Positions 23,976-36,195 are shown, counted from the stretch's first letter. The stretch is DNA of 64,000 nucleotides from Marthasterias glacialis (GCA_911728455.2 OU452225.1:24400495-24464494), one strand, 5' to 3'. Numbers and translations are program-made. The notes: a model not told the origin generated them from the sequence alone.

Positions 23976-24047
23976 CTAGGAAAGTGATTGAGAATGATAA
24001 AACAATGAGATCAAGTTTACACACTCAAACAGGATATGGATGACCCG
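23955..24047. repeat. 94-bp repeat unit covering the exon B splice acceptor
   Basis: This is the first unit of the array at 24320-24765. It shares ggtaaagctg, tggac, gataaaacaatgagatcaag, actcaaacagg and gatgacccg at the same spacing. Its first 21 bases are exon B coding sequence and the remainder is intron. Confidence 0.85.
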
Positions 24048-24319
24048 GGGCCAATACCATAGAGCTGCTTAACTCTATGCAAATAGTTTTGTTTAGTTTA
24101 GGAGAAATATTTGCATAATTGCAAGCGTATTTCACAGGTGAGCACGAAAAGTAGGTGGCCAGCTTGTGCGCTCACCGGGGACTTGCATTGTTACATCATT
24201 ATTTGGTTACAGTAAGGTTAGAGTGCCTTTTCCTGCCCTTATGGTTAGCAGTGCTATTAAATGGAAATCGCACAGTAAGCACAAACTTGGCCGTTCAGCA
24301 GCTGTATGAAACTGGGCCC
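24048..24319. mobile_element. MITE family A-like element splitting the 94-bp array
   Basis: It starts gggccaataccatagagctg and ends gctgtatgaaactgggccc, which are inverted. The interior differs from the 35792 copy. Its two edges fall exactly between two 94-bp repeat units. Confidence 0.75.
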
Positions 24320-24765
24320 TGGTAAAGCTGCTGGACAGGTCCCTTGGGAAACGCAAATAGATCGATAAAACAATGAGATCAAGTTCACTAACTCAAACAG
24401 GGTCTAGATGACCCGGTACAGCTGCTGGACAGGTCCCTTGGGAAAAGCAAATAGATCGATAAAACAATGAGATCAAGTTCACTAACTCAAACAGGGTCCA
24501 GATGACCCAGTAAAGCTGCTGGACAGATCCCTTGGAAAGAGGAAATAGATCAATAAAGAAATGAAATTAAACTCACTAACTCAAACAGGGTCTAGTTGAC
24601 CCAGAAAAACTGCTGAACAGGTCCCTTGGGAAAATGAAACAGATCGATAAAACAATGAGATTAAGTTCACAAACTCAAACAGGGCCTAGATGACCCGTTA
24701 GAGCTGCTGGGCAGGTCCCTTGGAAAGAGGAAATAGATCAAAAAACAGGGTCTCAAACAGGGTCT
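24320..24765. repeat. 94-bp tandem array upstream of MSH5 exon B
   Basis: The anchor gtaaagctg or a variant lies at 24322, 24416, 24510, 24604 and 24698, an exact 94-bp period for nearly five units. Each unit holds gctggacaggtcccttgg or a variant, an A-rich gatcgataaaacaatgag stretch and aactcaaacagggtctag. The last unit is truncated. Confidence 0.92.
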
Positions 24766-25806
24766 GCTACATTGCCCTGTCGGCCTGTACAGCCGGCTGG
24801 TGTGGGGGGGGGGTTGGAGGAGGGGGAAGAGGCTATGTCTAAAGCAGGCACTCTAATGCACAGCATTACAATGAAATAAATTGCCTCAAAGTACCCCCTG
24901 ATCACAACATGTGCACACTAAGCACAGACAACTGTACATTTAATCACATTTAATTCATAAAGACATTCGGACTAGAGTTTACTTTTAAAACAAACACAGT
25001 TTGGCATTTTGAATAAAGACTTCCATGTCCACAACAACAATTACAGTGAATCTCTCAGACAAATTGGGAATCCATAAATGGGCATCTTTAGTTACTGTTC
25101 TGTTTTTTTGGTTTTTTTTAGTTCTTTGTTTTTATTATTGAGCGGGGTGTGTAGGGGGGAGGGGGACTGGATATCATATGAACCTGTGATCGCTGTTAAC
25201 CGCAAACGGTACTTGGATGTGAGATCACCTCGTGCTTGTGGTTTTAGCTTGCGTGACTGATGACTGAGACGCGTGGGTGCTTTTTAGGGTCCTTGATGAT
25301 TCTCTGAAGTGGAGAAGAGAAAGTTGGCTATGGCTATAAGCCTGGTGACTCCATGCATAAAGAAAGCCTCTCGCACCAGCTCACAGTGCCATGTTATAGA
25401 TTTCATAATAACTTCTTGGTTATGCTAAATTGTTGGGGACATGGTAGTTGTGTGCAGTGCAAGAAGTCTGTTCTTATTTAATGTAAAATTATAAATATAA
25501 CGCGAATACACAACATGAAAACACAATAAACCTTTGAAAAAAATGACATAAACTGTTGTAAATATCAGTACATATATTAGGTGTCAGTATTCTGTATCAA
25601 TTATCCTGGTGCAATAGTGGGTGTTACAACACCTCAAGTCTCTAGACACGGAGATAAATTTGTTAAAGTTGTCTTTGAAGACTCCAGAGGCAGGGGGGGG
25701 GGACAACCCTACAGTGTGACAGAGAGAGGAGCTATCTGATTGATCATAGAGGAAGGATCTGCGGTCTGATCAGTGGACATCAGAGGTTCCTCCTAAAAGG
25801 CCATTC

Positions 25807-25905
25807 AGGCTACCATGGACTACTAGGTGGACTACCAGACTACCGGGTGGACTACCAGACTACCGGGTGGGCTACCAGACTACCGGGTGGGCATACCTGT
25901 GGAGT
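25807..25905. repeat. 20-bp minisatellite
   Basis: The unit gactaccagactaccgggtg and near variants occur about four times, bounded by single actaccatg and gggcatacctg variants. It lies in the MSH5 intron. Confidence 0.85.
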
Positions 25906-26091
25906 GGGCATACCTGATAGGGCTCATCATGGGTCACCCATATGACTCATTCAACACTAGATGGTGAGGGAGATAATAAGATGTAGGAAGGGGGATATTT
26001 CCTACATGTAATCAGAGTGATAGGGCAACTGATAGACAGGTGAAGTGATTACTACCTGGATGATGCCCCTCTAATGACTGGTTTTGTGGAG

Positions 26092-26540
26092 GGGCACAAA
26101 ACGTAAGGCAGCCCAACTGTTACAGGTGTTGCGCTGAATGATACCTGATTTTTGATATGTAGAAAAATATTATAAAAAAGAAAAAATTATGACATCAAGT
26201 CGATAAGGTTGATATTAGGCTGTGGCCATTTTGCTTTACAGGTGATCACCTCAATCCTCCAATACCCTCCTCTCCTATGTCAATCCACACCAAATTGTTT
26301 GGACTTGGATAAGATTGGAATGCCTGACCCAGGGATAAGCAATTGTTATTTGGACCTACAGTCCTCAGTCCTCCTGAATCCTTCATTATGGTATTGCAGG
26401 GGCATAAAACATAAGGCAGCCCCACTGTTACATGTGGTGCGCTGATACAAAAATTGTTGATATGCAGACAAATGTTATTAGCAATAAAAACAAATTATGA
26501 CAGCAAGTCAGGGAATATGTTTTGAAAGTTAATATCAATA
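26092..26540. repeat. dispersed repeat family G with internal duplication
   Basis: The block ggggcacaaaacgtaaggca followed by gcccaactgttacaggt (26094) recurs at 26400 as ggggcataaaacataaggca, a period of about 306 bp. The piece between, with ttgtttggacttggataaga, matches 29520-29690. Confidence 0.7.
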
Positions 26541-28039
26541 TCATGGACTGAACAATGTGAGGTTGAGAAATGTTACTAGGTTGATAAGGCTCAATTACAC
26601 CGGCGGTTTTGCTCTTTTAAGGGCTGTGGTTGTAATGCTCAACAATTTTATGCTTAACTTCTTTCTTTATTTAGTCTTAACTTTTCATAAAATTATTTAA
26701 AGATCCCTGATTTGTCAGGATTTGTTTTTCTTCAGAATTTAGAATTATTTCATAGACACCTTCAAACGGGTGTTATAAAGGCTTGATATGGCCATAGAGG
26801 GAAGGACGACAAAGCCACATTGATCGGAGAGTCTGTAATTTCTCTAACATGAGACACCATCATAGTTTGGGTGGTTTCATAAACCATTAAGGACTTTCCA
26901 TTCTTGTACAATTACACCCCTGATTTGAAAACTGTAATTTCTAATCTAAAGATGTTACTTCACAAAACAGTAAAGTAGATTATTATTAAAATGTTAACAT
27001 TTTGAATACAGATTGAGTTTTTTGTTTCCCAGTCACTTGTGTAAAACCTCACCAATATCTAGATGTCTTCCCTTTCCCCATCCAACAAGCTCCTAGACAC
27101 GCATCACATCAAACTATTGCTTTCACACCAACAAAAATGTTAACAATTGTCAAGACATCAGAGCCGCTTGATGGGATCTTTTTCTTTACGCTCAAGCTAC
27201 CGTTGTTACGTTCAAGTTGAATCACGATACCCTTATAGGAAAACAAGGACATCCTCCCATCTGCTCCACTCGTCACCCAGGCAGTAAGTACTCTCCCTCA
27301 AACCTCGTTGTTCTCTCCCCTTAATCACTAGTGAAGGGTTGAGTAATGCCGCCGCACGCCTCCCCTCCCCTTAATGAGGAGCGAACAATTCACAGGGTTT
27401 GGAGGAGTAATTCACCCTGGCATTGGGATCACCAGCTTAAAGTACACTCACAGTGTGTCAACTCCGTGTACGCCATTTTTGCAGACTACCCCAAGATAAT
27501 TGCAAGAGCCCCGATGGGAAAGGCGGAAGATATGCTGAGCCCCCTGGTTTAGAAGCTACAAATAGTATCGTGATTCAACGTCTGAAGGGGGATACCGTAC
27601 TACACCAAAACCCTGCAATCAAAACACTGACCGTATCAAGTCAAAAAGGATATTTTGGATTTTCGCTTGAGTTCTGTTTGTATCCGAGTGTTAATACATT
27701 GATCCAAATCATCAACCTAAGCTCCATGTACTTGTGGTGATTTCCATTCCAAGGAAAAACTTTAAAAACACCTCTAAGCCTGTTAATTTCTTAAGACATT
27801 GCGTCCGAGTAACTTCCTCAGAAATCGCACTGTAACTTTTACAGGAAAGATTTATTTCTCATCATTTATCTGGAGTAGCTTTAAGGTAACATAAAGCAAC
27901 TCTTGAAAGGTCTAGGTCCGACATGCAGGTGCTCTCTTTGTTGTTTTTTATTGTAAAGGTTTAATAAAAAAATATTGTTTTTTCTTTCTTTTTTTCAGAC
28001 TTGAACTTCAAATCAGAAATAACGACACAACAGTATAAA

Positions 28040-28550
28040 TAATATTAATAATAATAATACCGGAGTCTTACATACCGGAAATAATAGCACGTCAAGGCAA
28101 GCGGTTTAGCACATCGGACTCAAGTTCTGGTGGTTAAGTCATCGGGGTGTGGGTTCGAATCCCGGTCATGATATTTGTGTCCTTGAGCAAGACACTTAAC
28201 TTGAATTGCTTCTCTTCACCCAGGGGTAAATGGGTACCTGTGAGGGCAGAGATGGTTCTTGTGATTGATTTAGCTTGGTGCGTTACATACTTGGCAGCAC
28301 AGGTTGTATACTCCCCAGAGAGCTGAGATGGTTTAAGGAATGAAATAAATGGCCCAGTGACCAGGGGTAATAATGTTGGAGTGCCATGAGCGTCACTGAG
28401 TGACGAAGTTGAGCGCAATATAAGAAGCCACTGTTATTATATAGTGCACGTATCTACCAACATTTTGGTACCTAAGGCGTTTAGTTTTATCTTTTTAAAT
28501 ACAGGTTTTGAATTTTTTGAATTATGAGACCTATGTATTTATGTTTTCTT
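28040..28550. repeat. SINE-1 tail (minus) interrupted by SINE-2
   Basis: The left part aataataccggagtcttac and the right part gtgcacgtatctaccaac, followed by ttttgaattatgagacc, match the contiguous tail of the SINE-1 copy at 46768-46920. The SINE-2 at 28092-28440 lies between. Confidence 0.7.
28092..28440 (+). repeat. SINE-2 copy nested in a SINE-1 tail
   Basis: The head has catcggactcaagttctgg and gggttcgaatccc. The body has cttctcttcacccagggg and gtatactccccagagagctg. The tail is gagcgcaatataagaagcc followed by a short ATT run. Confidence 0.85.
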
Positions 28551-29237
28551 CAACACACAAAAAATAATAATGTAATCACCTCAAGACAATCATGTCTTTG
28601 TATGATTACATTGTGGTCCTTACGAAGATTGGAATATTTACTTTTATCTGTCTTTCTTTGACTCGAAGTTAAACCATCAACCCAGTGCCTCCCTGCCCCC
28701 ACCCCTACCTTAAAACAAATTCAGACCTTCAATTGAAGTAGTTCTGGATAACAAAACAACAAGTCCTTGATTTGGACATGCACCTTGAACCTTCTCGCTT
28801 AAAGTCAGGCAAGGCAGCAGAAAATAATAAAGAAAAAAATCTGTTTCTTCAATACTTCAACAACAAAAAAAGCCAGGAACGTGACCCTGTTGCACTGTGT
28901 GGCTGGTGTGTCATCAAGTGTGACATAAGAGGCCAGCTGATGAGCAACAGTTGGTCACCAGCTAAATCCAGCGTCACTTCTCATACACACACAACATGCA
29001 CAACCAAGGACGAGGCCTGTTGCTGCCGTACATGCAGTGGGGTGACTGATAACACACTCCGAAATGACAGAGCAGGTTCTCCCCCGGTTCCAAATCTTAC
29101 CACGCTTGCCAGCCATTGTACTTTTTTTCAGACAGCATTGCCTGTCGTACCTACTTAACTTATGTTTTGTAAACAGGCTTGTTGTAGCATTACCCCCAAA
29201 AAGCACTTGGACATGAGTTTATGGTCGAGCCATCAAT

Positions 29238-29425
29238 TCAGGTTGGCTCAGTGGTTTCTTCCCTGCCTTCCACCTCTGTGACCTTAGTTCAAAATCCAAG
29301 ACCGGCGCCGTGCATGGGGATTGGGTTACCAGTCTTTACCTGAATGCGTGCTTTTTCCTTACTTGGGGTTTTCCTCCCACATCTAAAACTGACAATTCTT
29401 CATCATCTTCTCTACACAGGTATCT
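29238..29425 (+). repeat. SINE-4 copy
   Basis: The head ggttggctcagtggtttctt and the B-box-like agttcaaaatccaag are followed by a body with ttacttggggttttcctccc and acatctaaaact. Minus-strand copies are at 36012, 56785 and (partial) 58950. Confidence 0.7.
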
Positions 29426-29519
29426 TTCGGCCTTCGGGTCACAGTGTTTTTGTGTCAATATGAAGCAAGTTGGTTGTACAACCTAAAATACATGCATCTA
29501 AATCCTTACTCCCCGGGCC

Positions 29520-29690
29520 TTTTTGCTTACAGGTGACCTCAATCCTCCAATAATATCCTCATCTATGTCACTCCACAACAAATTGTTTGGACTTGGATAA
29601 GACTGGAATGCCTGACCCAGTGATAAGCAATTGTTATTTGGACCTACAACCCTAATCAGTCCTCCTGAATCCTTCTGGCAATACACAGAG
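29520..29690. repeat. dispersed repeat family G, second locus
   Basis: It shares gacctcaatcctccaata, ttgtttggacttggataaga, tggaatgcctgaccca and gcaattgttatttggaccta with 26240-26390. Confidence 0.75.
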
Positions 29691-30537
29691 GGTGTTGGGA
29701 AGGTTCGGATTAAGCAATCACATGAACCCCACCCTCCCCCCTCCCCCCATTGAAAGCTCAATCAAAAGTATATTTACCTTGCTGGCCCTTCAGATTTTCC
29801 CAAAGGCATATTTATTTTCTAGTGGAAGTACCCATTACGACAGGAAAGTTGCACAACCTTCCAAAAACAAAATTCACCGTTTGCACTGGCACCATCGCAG
29901 TTCTGCACTCTGTCATCATTCAACAACTTTCAAAATATCCTCTCCATTTCATGAACTTTGTTATCTCACACAAGAGACGGCCTTTTTCTTTTCATGAAAG
30001 GCCACATCTACCTGGAATTTACTCCAACGTTTGTCTGAAAGTTAATTGGGGCTCAATTGACCACAAAATGAGTGTGGCTTACACGAGTTAAATCAATCAA
30101 GGTCATTATAAAGATATGTTTAATTGATGTTTCCTTGCCTAGATGTTGGAAAGATAACGTGAAAGTTGTGTGGATGGCGTAACCAGGAATTCCGAGTGGT
30201 GTTCTGGGGGTGGGTAATTTTAAGTTTGTCGGAGATCCACAGGCCAATTTTAATGAATAGCTGGGATTTACATTAAAAAGAGTTTGCACAACTTACATGG
30301 TGATCTGTTTTATAGTAGCAATATATATATATATTTTTTTTATTAATTAATGGTGTAGTCATCTTCAGCTTAATGGGAGTTCAGACAAGCCACTATAATT
30401 AAAGTGTGTTTGGATGTTGAATTACCAAACACTGTAGGACCATTTAACTGTCGGAAGAGAGGGACGATCTCAGTACATTACAGAGAAACAAATGTACAGT
30501 GTATCGAGATGTTAAGGTTGTTGTTTGTAATTTTTAC

Positions 30538-30538
30538 A

Positions 30539-30591
<53 letters not shown>

Positions 30592-30592
30592 G
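30538..30592. repeat. (AAT)n microsatellite
   Basis: About seventeen uninterrupted taa units that form the 3' tail of the adjoining minus-strand LINE fragment. Confidence 0.95.
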
Positions 30593-31190
30593 AGACATTT
30601 ATATATGGCAGATTGCAGGAGCCTCTATGCACAAAAATCACAAAATATAAAACAAATAAAACATAAGATAAAGTTACAAAAATGTAGATTGAAACAAGAG
30701 AGTTTTTAAAAGTCCTTTGAAAATCTGAACAGAGTCAGCTTGACGAATATGAAGAGTATTCATTCCACACTGAAGGTGCAATGAAGGTGAAGGCTCTTTG
30801 ACCATAGAATTAAGTAGAAACAGTAGTTTGCGTCAGTAAGGATTGGCCAGCAGAACGAAGAGGACGAACAGGAATATAATAGTTCAGAATACTGCAGAAG
30901 TTCAGATATACAGTCAGGAGATAGTCCATGGAGAGCTTTGAAAGTGAGGAGATTTAACTTATATGCGATACGCATTTTTAATCGTGAGCCAGTGGAGATA
31001 ATGTAAGATGGGTGTAATATGTTGGGAGCGAGGCATGTGAGACGAGGCGAGCAGCAGTGTTTTGAACGAGTTGGATCTTAGAAAGTTCTCTATCAGAAAG
31101 TCCAGTGAGGAACAGAATTGCATGAATCGAGTCTAGAACATGTAGAAGTGGCAAAGGCATGAACAAGTAGAAGAGTGGAATCATCATCAA
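30593..31190 (-). pseudogene. LINE (CR1/L2-like) ORF2 C-terminus and 3' end
   Basis: Minus-strand frames read LSKIQLVQNTAARLVSHASL, then after a stop RIAYKLNLLTFKALHGLSPD, then in a third frame SLHLQCGMNTLHIRQADSVQ and FKGLLKTLLFQSTFL before a stop. The series (QNxAARLV, RIxxKLxxLxxKALHGLxPxYIxxLL, ADSxxxFKxxLKTxLF) is characteristic of the CR1/L2 group. The 3' end atatataaatgtctcg and (TAT)n tail fit. Stops and shifts make it inactive, and the 5' part is missing. Confidence 0.85.
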
Positions 31191-33370
31191 ATGCTGTATC
31201 TTCCTTTAGAACAATTTAGAACATCGAAAGACATTATTCAGCAGGGTTCCCCCCATGATTTTTCAAAACTGTGGGCCATTCTGGACCCAAATTTTGCAAG
31301 TTTGGCCAAAGCACACTGAATTTTAAATGAGGTCACAAGTTTTACTTGAACTTTATGTTTGGTTTTAAAAGCCCTACTGTGCAATCTGGAGCATTTTAAA
31401 TAGTTTTAATTTGATCTCAAATCTCAAAAATTATTGGGGTTTTATTTTGTGGTTTATTGAACGGCAGTTTGTGTGTATCGGCCCGATATGCTAGCTTGGG
31501 CATGGGGAGAACCCTGTTCAGTAAAGATTTCTGTAGTATCTTTCATTTTAAGTTTGTAGAATTGGTATAAATACAGCTGTTAAATGTCCCAAACTTTTGA
31601 ATGTTCTACACATCACTGAGACAAACATGCCCTCGCTGTTAACCTCTGTTGTTTCTTGGCTAATAGTTTTTCTTGTAATCAACTCCTGCAGTGCCTTCAT
31701 TACACCTCTGATGGTGTGTAACAAATTAAACTTCCAGGGACAATTCACAGACATCATGGAGGCACTTCACTCTCACCAGCTTCTAACTGAACATCCTGTC
31801 CAATTCCGTCTTCAAACGCACTCTGAACATCGGACAATTCAAAGATGTTTAACGTGTGACAAATGGCTACTAGAGCGGGACATAACTTGGCTCGCTTACC
31901 AGCAGTACCTGGAAACTATTTGATATGTGACTCGGAACAACTGACTGCCTTCTATGAAAACCTGGGGAAACTTTTTTTTTGTTCAACTGGGAAATGGGTA
32001 ATACGCAAGTACTGTATGTGATAAAACCATGCGGCAACATCGTCTGCTTTAAAGAATGTGTTGAAACTTTTAGGTTGTGTGTAGTTTTCACTGTATAGTT
32101 GACTTTTACCTTTGGTCTGTTGATTGAGTGAGCGGTACAATGCTGAAGCTCAGGAAAGTCTGATTTGCCAAGATAAACATGTTGATATGACTTACACTCA
32201 ACGAGGGATATCAGGCGCTAATGATTTTCTGTTGCCGAGAAATACTCTGTCCAGAACACGCTGAATGGTTTCGAGTACTTCACCAATATGTCAATTTACA
32301 AGGTAAATTGTGTGTTCCCCTCTAGACACTGAAATTTGCACAGCTAGGATTAGGTTCAATTTATACAAAGGAATGGGGATTTCCAGTGAACTTAGTTTAG
32401 ATATCTAACCACAAAAGCATCGTTCCTTAGGGAAGACACTGTGCTCGAGGGTCTTCTTTTAAATAGAAACAAAAATTACCAAAATAACATTTAGAAATAT
32501 GGTTATAAATGTTTATGACGAGGATTCTAATGAGCCAGAAATCTTAGATATTACAAAAACATTTACAATTGCATTCACAATAGCATTTCCCAGTTAGATG
32601 ATCTTTTCATTATTAATTCTTAGAATTAATCAACAGCTATTATCATAAACCTGTTAGCATTTCCTGTCTAAACTCCCAAGAAGTTCTACAAATTATTACC
32701 AAGTTTCTTGGATTCAAAAAGGGGGAAAATGGTGCATTTTTTGCATTAGACCCTGGATTAAGTTTAGTGCCCAATGCTAACAGTTTGAGTGTGCATCTAC
32801 ACAGCTTCCTTGAAGCCCTTATGGCGGAGACTCTGCGACGCCTAGATGATATCTCATAATGCTTGTTGACATCTCAAGACACGACTCTTGGGATGGTACG
32901 CATGGCAGGATCCCAGGACCTCGAGGATGCCGAGACTAAAGAAGAAGGGCACATACAAGCCTTCACTATGGGGGGGGGGGTGATCAGTACTCCCCTTGTA
33001 CTCCCGGAATACACCCCTACCTTTCAATCAATCACTGCACACTGATTATCGTTTGAGACAATGTCATGAAGTGGGGCAAAGGTTTCTTTGTCCCCAGTGT
33101 CTTAATCCAGGTTTTTGTCTTGGAATTCTGCAGTCATGCTCTATTGTGTACAGGGATCCTGGTATGGATAGTACGGAAGATCATAGTTCAGACGCATAAT
33201 GGTATCCTTCATTAAAGAGACACATTACTCCTTGTACACGTTTAGTTCAAGTTTTATGTATATTTACATGTAGACCAGAGGCTTACATGTAAAATCAATT
33301 ACTCTGAAAATGTTTTACCTTAATACAGAGAAGCATCCCCACCTAGAAACTAAGCTTGACCTTGATCATG
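31191..33370. other. no recognisable feature
   Basis: Intron of MSH5. A 108-codon plus-strand frame (31597-31923) has no family resemblance. No exon or defined repeat was supported. Confidence 0.4.
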
Positions 33371-33374
33371 ACCA

Positions 33375-33563
33375 GGGGACAATTTCAACTTCTTCAGCAG
33401 AAAATGTTGCTCAACAAATTTCTGCTGAGCACAAATTAGCATGAAACCTGCCACAAATGGTACATATGGTATGGCATTTTGGCTGGTACCCTGAATCTGG
33501 TAAGTACAATTATTTTGTGCTTACTTACTTTTTGCGCTGAAGCAGCTCTACAAAAGAGCCCAG
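33375..33563. mobile_element. MITE family A, diverged copy
   Basis: It starts ggggacaatttcaacttctt and ends gcagctctacaaaagagccc. The interior cagcagaaaatgttgctcaa, tttggctggtacc and tttgtgcttacttac match the 35792 copy in order. Confidence 0.75.
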
Positions 33564-34090
33564 GACTTCAGGAAATTATTTAAACAAACTATGTTAGTGC
33601 CTAAATAAAACAAAACTGACACCTCCCCTTTTTTTTGGGGGGGGGGGTGAGATTGAGTACACAGGTATAGGATTATTAGTCGAATTTTCAAAAAGAGCTT
33701 TCTAGTTTTTCACCAAACAATGAAAGTCGTTTCTTAAAATGCTACTTAGAGGATGACAAAAAACCATTTAACGACCGAACATCACTGAACAGGAATGAAC
33801 GGTCACAAAGTTCAGTCGATTGGCTACCAAAAACTATTAAGCAATATGTAGAAGTTAATGACTGTATGCCGCCTACAATTATCCTGAGATGCATGTTTGT
33901 TAATGGAACCCCAAAAAACAACACATCCTCACATAAATACAACTTGATTATATAATTTCACATTTTGGAATACAAAAGCCGACGAACTTGATGATATAAC
34001 TTCACAAACAAACTTGATTATGTAATTTCACGGGTTGAATTCAGTTAATACAGCTTGAAATCTGGCTTCTACCAAGTTTGAAAAAAGCAA

Positions 34091-34390
34091 CAGGGATGAG
34101 ATTTGACAAATGTAAAAAATCCTGACAAATGGCTTTCAGCCTGGGCTCTCCCTTGTTCTAGACGCAGAACATCTCAGTTTTTACAGTTCAGGAGGTTAAC
34201 AGACTGTGTGCATCACCAGCAAAACAAAACTAAAGGTTTGGACATAATGCGGACTATTTCTTTCTCCCTTTGGTCACTGCGTTATTTATTTCAAGAAAGT
34301 TTGAAGGCTCAAGGAAAGTTTGAGAAATTCCTGAAATCAGGAAAAATCCTGAAAAATCACACGCCTGAAGCAAAGGTCCTGAGTCCATTG
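34091..34390. repeat. dispersed repeat family H, copy 2
   Basis: It shares cagggatgag, aaatggctt, ttgttctagac, ttcaggaggttaacagact and gtttggacataatgcggact with 17568-17805 and 36491-36780. It also carries cctgaaatcaggaaaaatcc, shared with copy 3. Confidence 0.75.
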
Positions 34391-35317
34391 TTTCTAGAAG
34401 TGCAGGCAAATTTTGCAACACCGTCACATGATCAACATGCAAATTAGGCCTCTGATGTTTACGGAGTGCTTTGTGTAATGGGTTTATGCAGGATGTTTGC
34501 TAACAAACCCTATGTCAAAGCATATCATAAATGGAAACACGAAAAACGTACATGTTCTCACAAGAACATTCTACCTTGATTTAAATCTCTGCAAGTATCC
34601 ATCAGAAGGGTCAAACAATCAAATTGACTTCTTCAGTTCTGTGAAAAGGTGACAGAACTGTTTACGTTCTCCGATGACAAGACCTCAAATAAAATATCTT
34701 CCTACTGCGCCGAGGGAAATATGAGAAATGACCAAGATTTTCTCGCAAGTCATTGTATCCTGGTGTTAAACTTCATAATAGCGTGCTTTTGTTAATGGCA
34801 ATGGCCAAAAGGATATGAGTTATTTTCCTCTACGCTACATTTGATACGGACCAGTCGCTGTCAAGTTGAAGTGTGTAAGTGTAGTTAAATTTTGTGTCAG
34901 GTCATCATTTTACAAGGCTGAAAGTTGTTCATTTAACATGGTCCTGTAATTGGAGTGATTTAATATAGTAATTAGAGAGAGAAAGCAGTGGGGTTGCTCA
35001 AGGGTCCTCCCCCTTTCCCTGTTACAGGCATGCAACTTGGACTTAACAAAAAACGAGGACATTCCAATCTTTACAAGACTTTCTACAGTGTCTTTCAATT
35101 TTCAATGGCATGAGTGTTTGGTGAAAAACGAGGAAATCAGCTGATCCGGGGAAAAGTTGCAAACGAAGGAAGAAAAGCGGGAAACAAGCAGAAAGGAAGG
35201 ATGGGGAAAGGTTGCAGTAAAACATGAAGTGATGTGAAACTTGATTTTTATTTTTTCATTTTTTTTTAAAGTTTTACATATGATCATACATACATACATA
35301 CTGAAAATACTTTGTGT

Positions 35318-35370
35318 ATGTCACAATCATTATCCGGGAAAACGCACAATTATCCGGGAAAACGCACAAG
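35318..35370. repeat. short direct repeat
   Basis: The 19-mer attatccgggaaaacgcac occurs twice in tandem (near 35330 and 35349), 254 bp left of exon A. Confidence 0.85.
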
Positions 35371-35602
35371 TCCAACTTAATCATAGAGGATGGCTTTCTG
35401 TTTGAATTTTTTAAAAGTCATTCCGATTGGAAAACGACTAAGAAAGAAACTTGAAGTGCTGATACTGAAATCCATTTACAGTGCATGTTTTGTTAGTTCA
35501 CTGAATTCCTTTGGTCTGACATTTGGACTGTGCTTCGATTAACAACAGGTGGGGAAGGGAAAGGGAAAGACGTCTAGGTGGGGTTACTTGGCTGATGCTT
35601 AC

Positions 35603-35689
35603 CACTTAAAACATCTTTCACCGCTTTCAGGAACCTTTCATCAGACTTGGAGCTGCAAGTAACAAACTTGGGCTGCACTTGATGCATCA
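35603..35689 (-). CDS. MSH5: MSH5 exon A (connector domain, second block)
   Basis: An exon of 87 nt between an acceptor ending cctcatacag and the donor gtaagc. It begins with two bases that complete a Val codon with exon D and ends with one base of a Gly codon shared with exon B. The 28 whole codons read MHQVQPKFVTCSSKSDERFL followed by KAVKDVLS. The pattern VTCSSKSDERFL corresponds to human VTSAKQDENMTRFL, where the connector domain asks whether a residue block is present before the variable linker. A full-length MITE (35792-35984) sits 100 bp upstream of the acceptor. The exon was too short to be obvious from open frames and was found from its splice signals and frame match. Confidence 0.9.
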
Positions 35690-35791
35690 CTGTATGAGGA
35701 AAGACAAAAACAACAAAAGCCAATTATCTTATGTGTGTAAGACACGATTTAAACAACAGCACAGTTTATGTGACACTCCATGCCAAAACCT

Positions 35792-35984
35792 GGGCCCAAT
35801 TTCATAGAGCCACTTAAGCAGAAAATATTGCTGGAAAATGTTCTGCTAAGCAAAAATAAGCAGGATACCAGTCACAAATTATACATGTGACATGGTCTTT
35901 TGGCTGGTAACCTTATTATGGTAAGCATAATTTTGTTGTGCTTAGCTACTTTTTGTGCTTAAGCAGCTCTATGAAATTGGGCCC
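35792..35984. mobile_element. MITE family A, full-length reference copy
   Basis: The terminal inverted repeats gggcccaatttcatagagc and gctctatgaaattgggccc are perfect. The subterminal sequences cttaagcagaaaat/tttttgtgcttaag are also inverted. It is about 193 bp with no coding sequence. It lies 100 bp upstream of MSH5 exon A in the direction of transcription. Confidence 0.92.
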
Positions 35985-36011
35985 TTCACTTTCAATGCAT
36001 GTTCACTATTT

Positions 36012-36195
36012 CCAAGAAGGGCCTAGGAAGATGATGAAGTTTTAGATGTGGGAGGAAAACCCCAAATAGGGAAAGCCCACGCAACCGCGTAGGGACTGAA
36101 AACCCAATCCACATGCAAGGCTTCAAGATTCGAACTGGGGTCATAAAAGTGTAAGGCAGGGAAGAACCCACTAATCCTACCTGAGTGCCGACCTT
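36012..36195 (-). repeat. SINE-4 copy
   Basis: It is the reverse of the 29238 copy: gatgtgggaggaaaacccca, ggactgaaaacccaatccac, gattcgaactggggtca and gtaaggcagggaagaaccca occur in the expected order. Confidence 0.75.

Noticed and set aside
28772..29158. 128-codon Cys-rich plus-strand frame as a gene
   Set aside because: The cysteines are not spaced as in any zinc-binding domain I know, and no splice pattern or homology is visible.
31597..31923. 108-codon plus-strand frame with a hydrophobic start, as a secreted protein
   Set aside because: The signal-peptide-like segment is weak, no family is recognised, and it lies in a repeat-rich intron.
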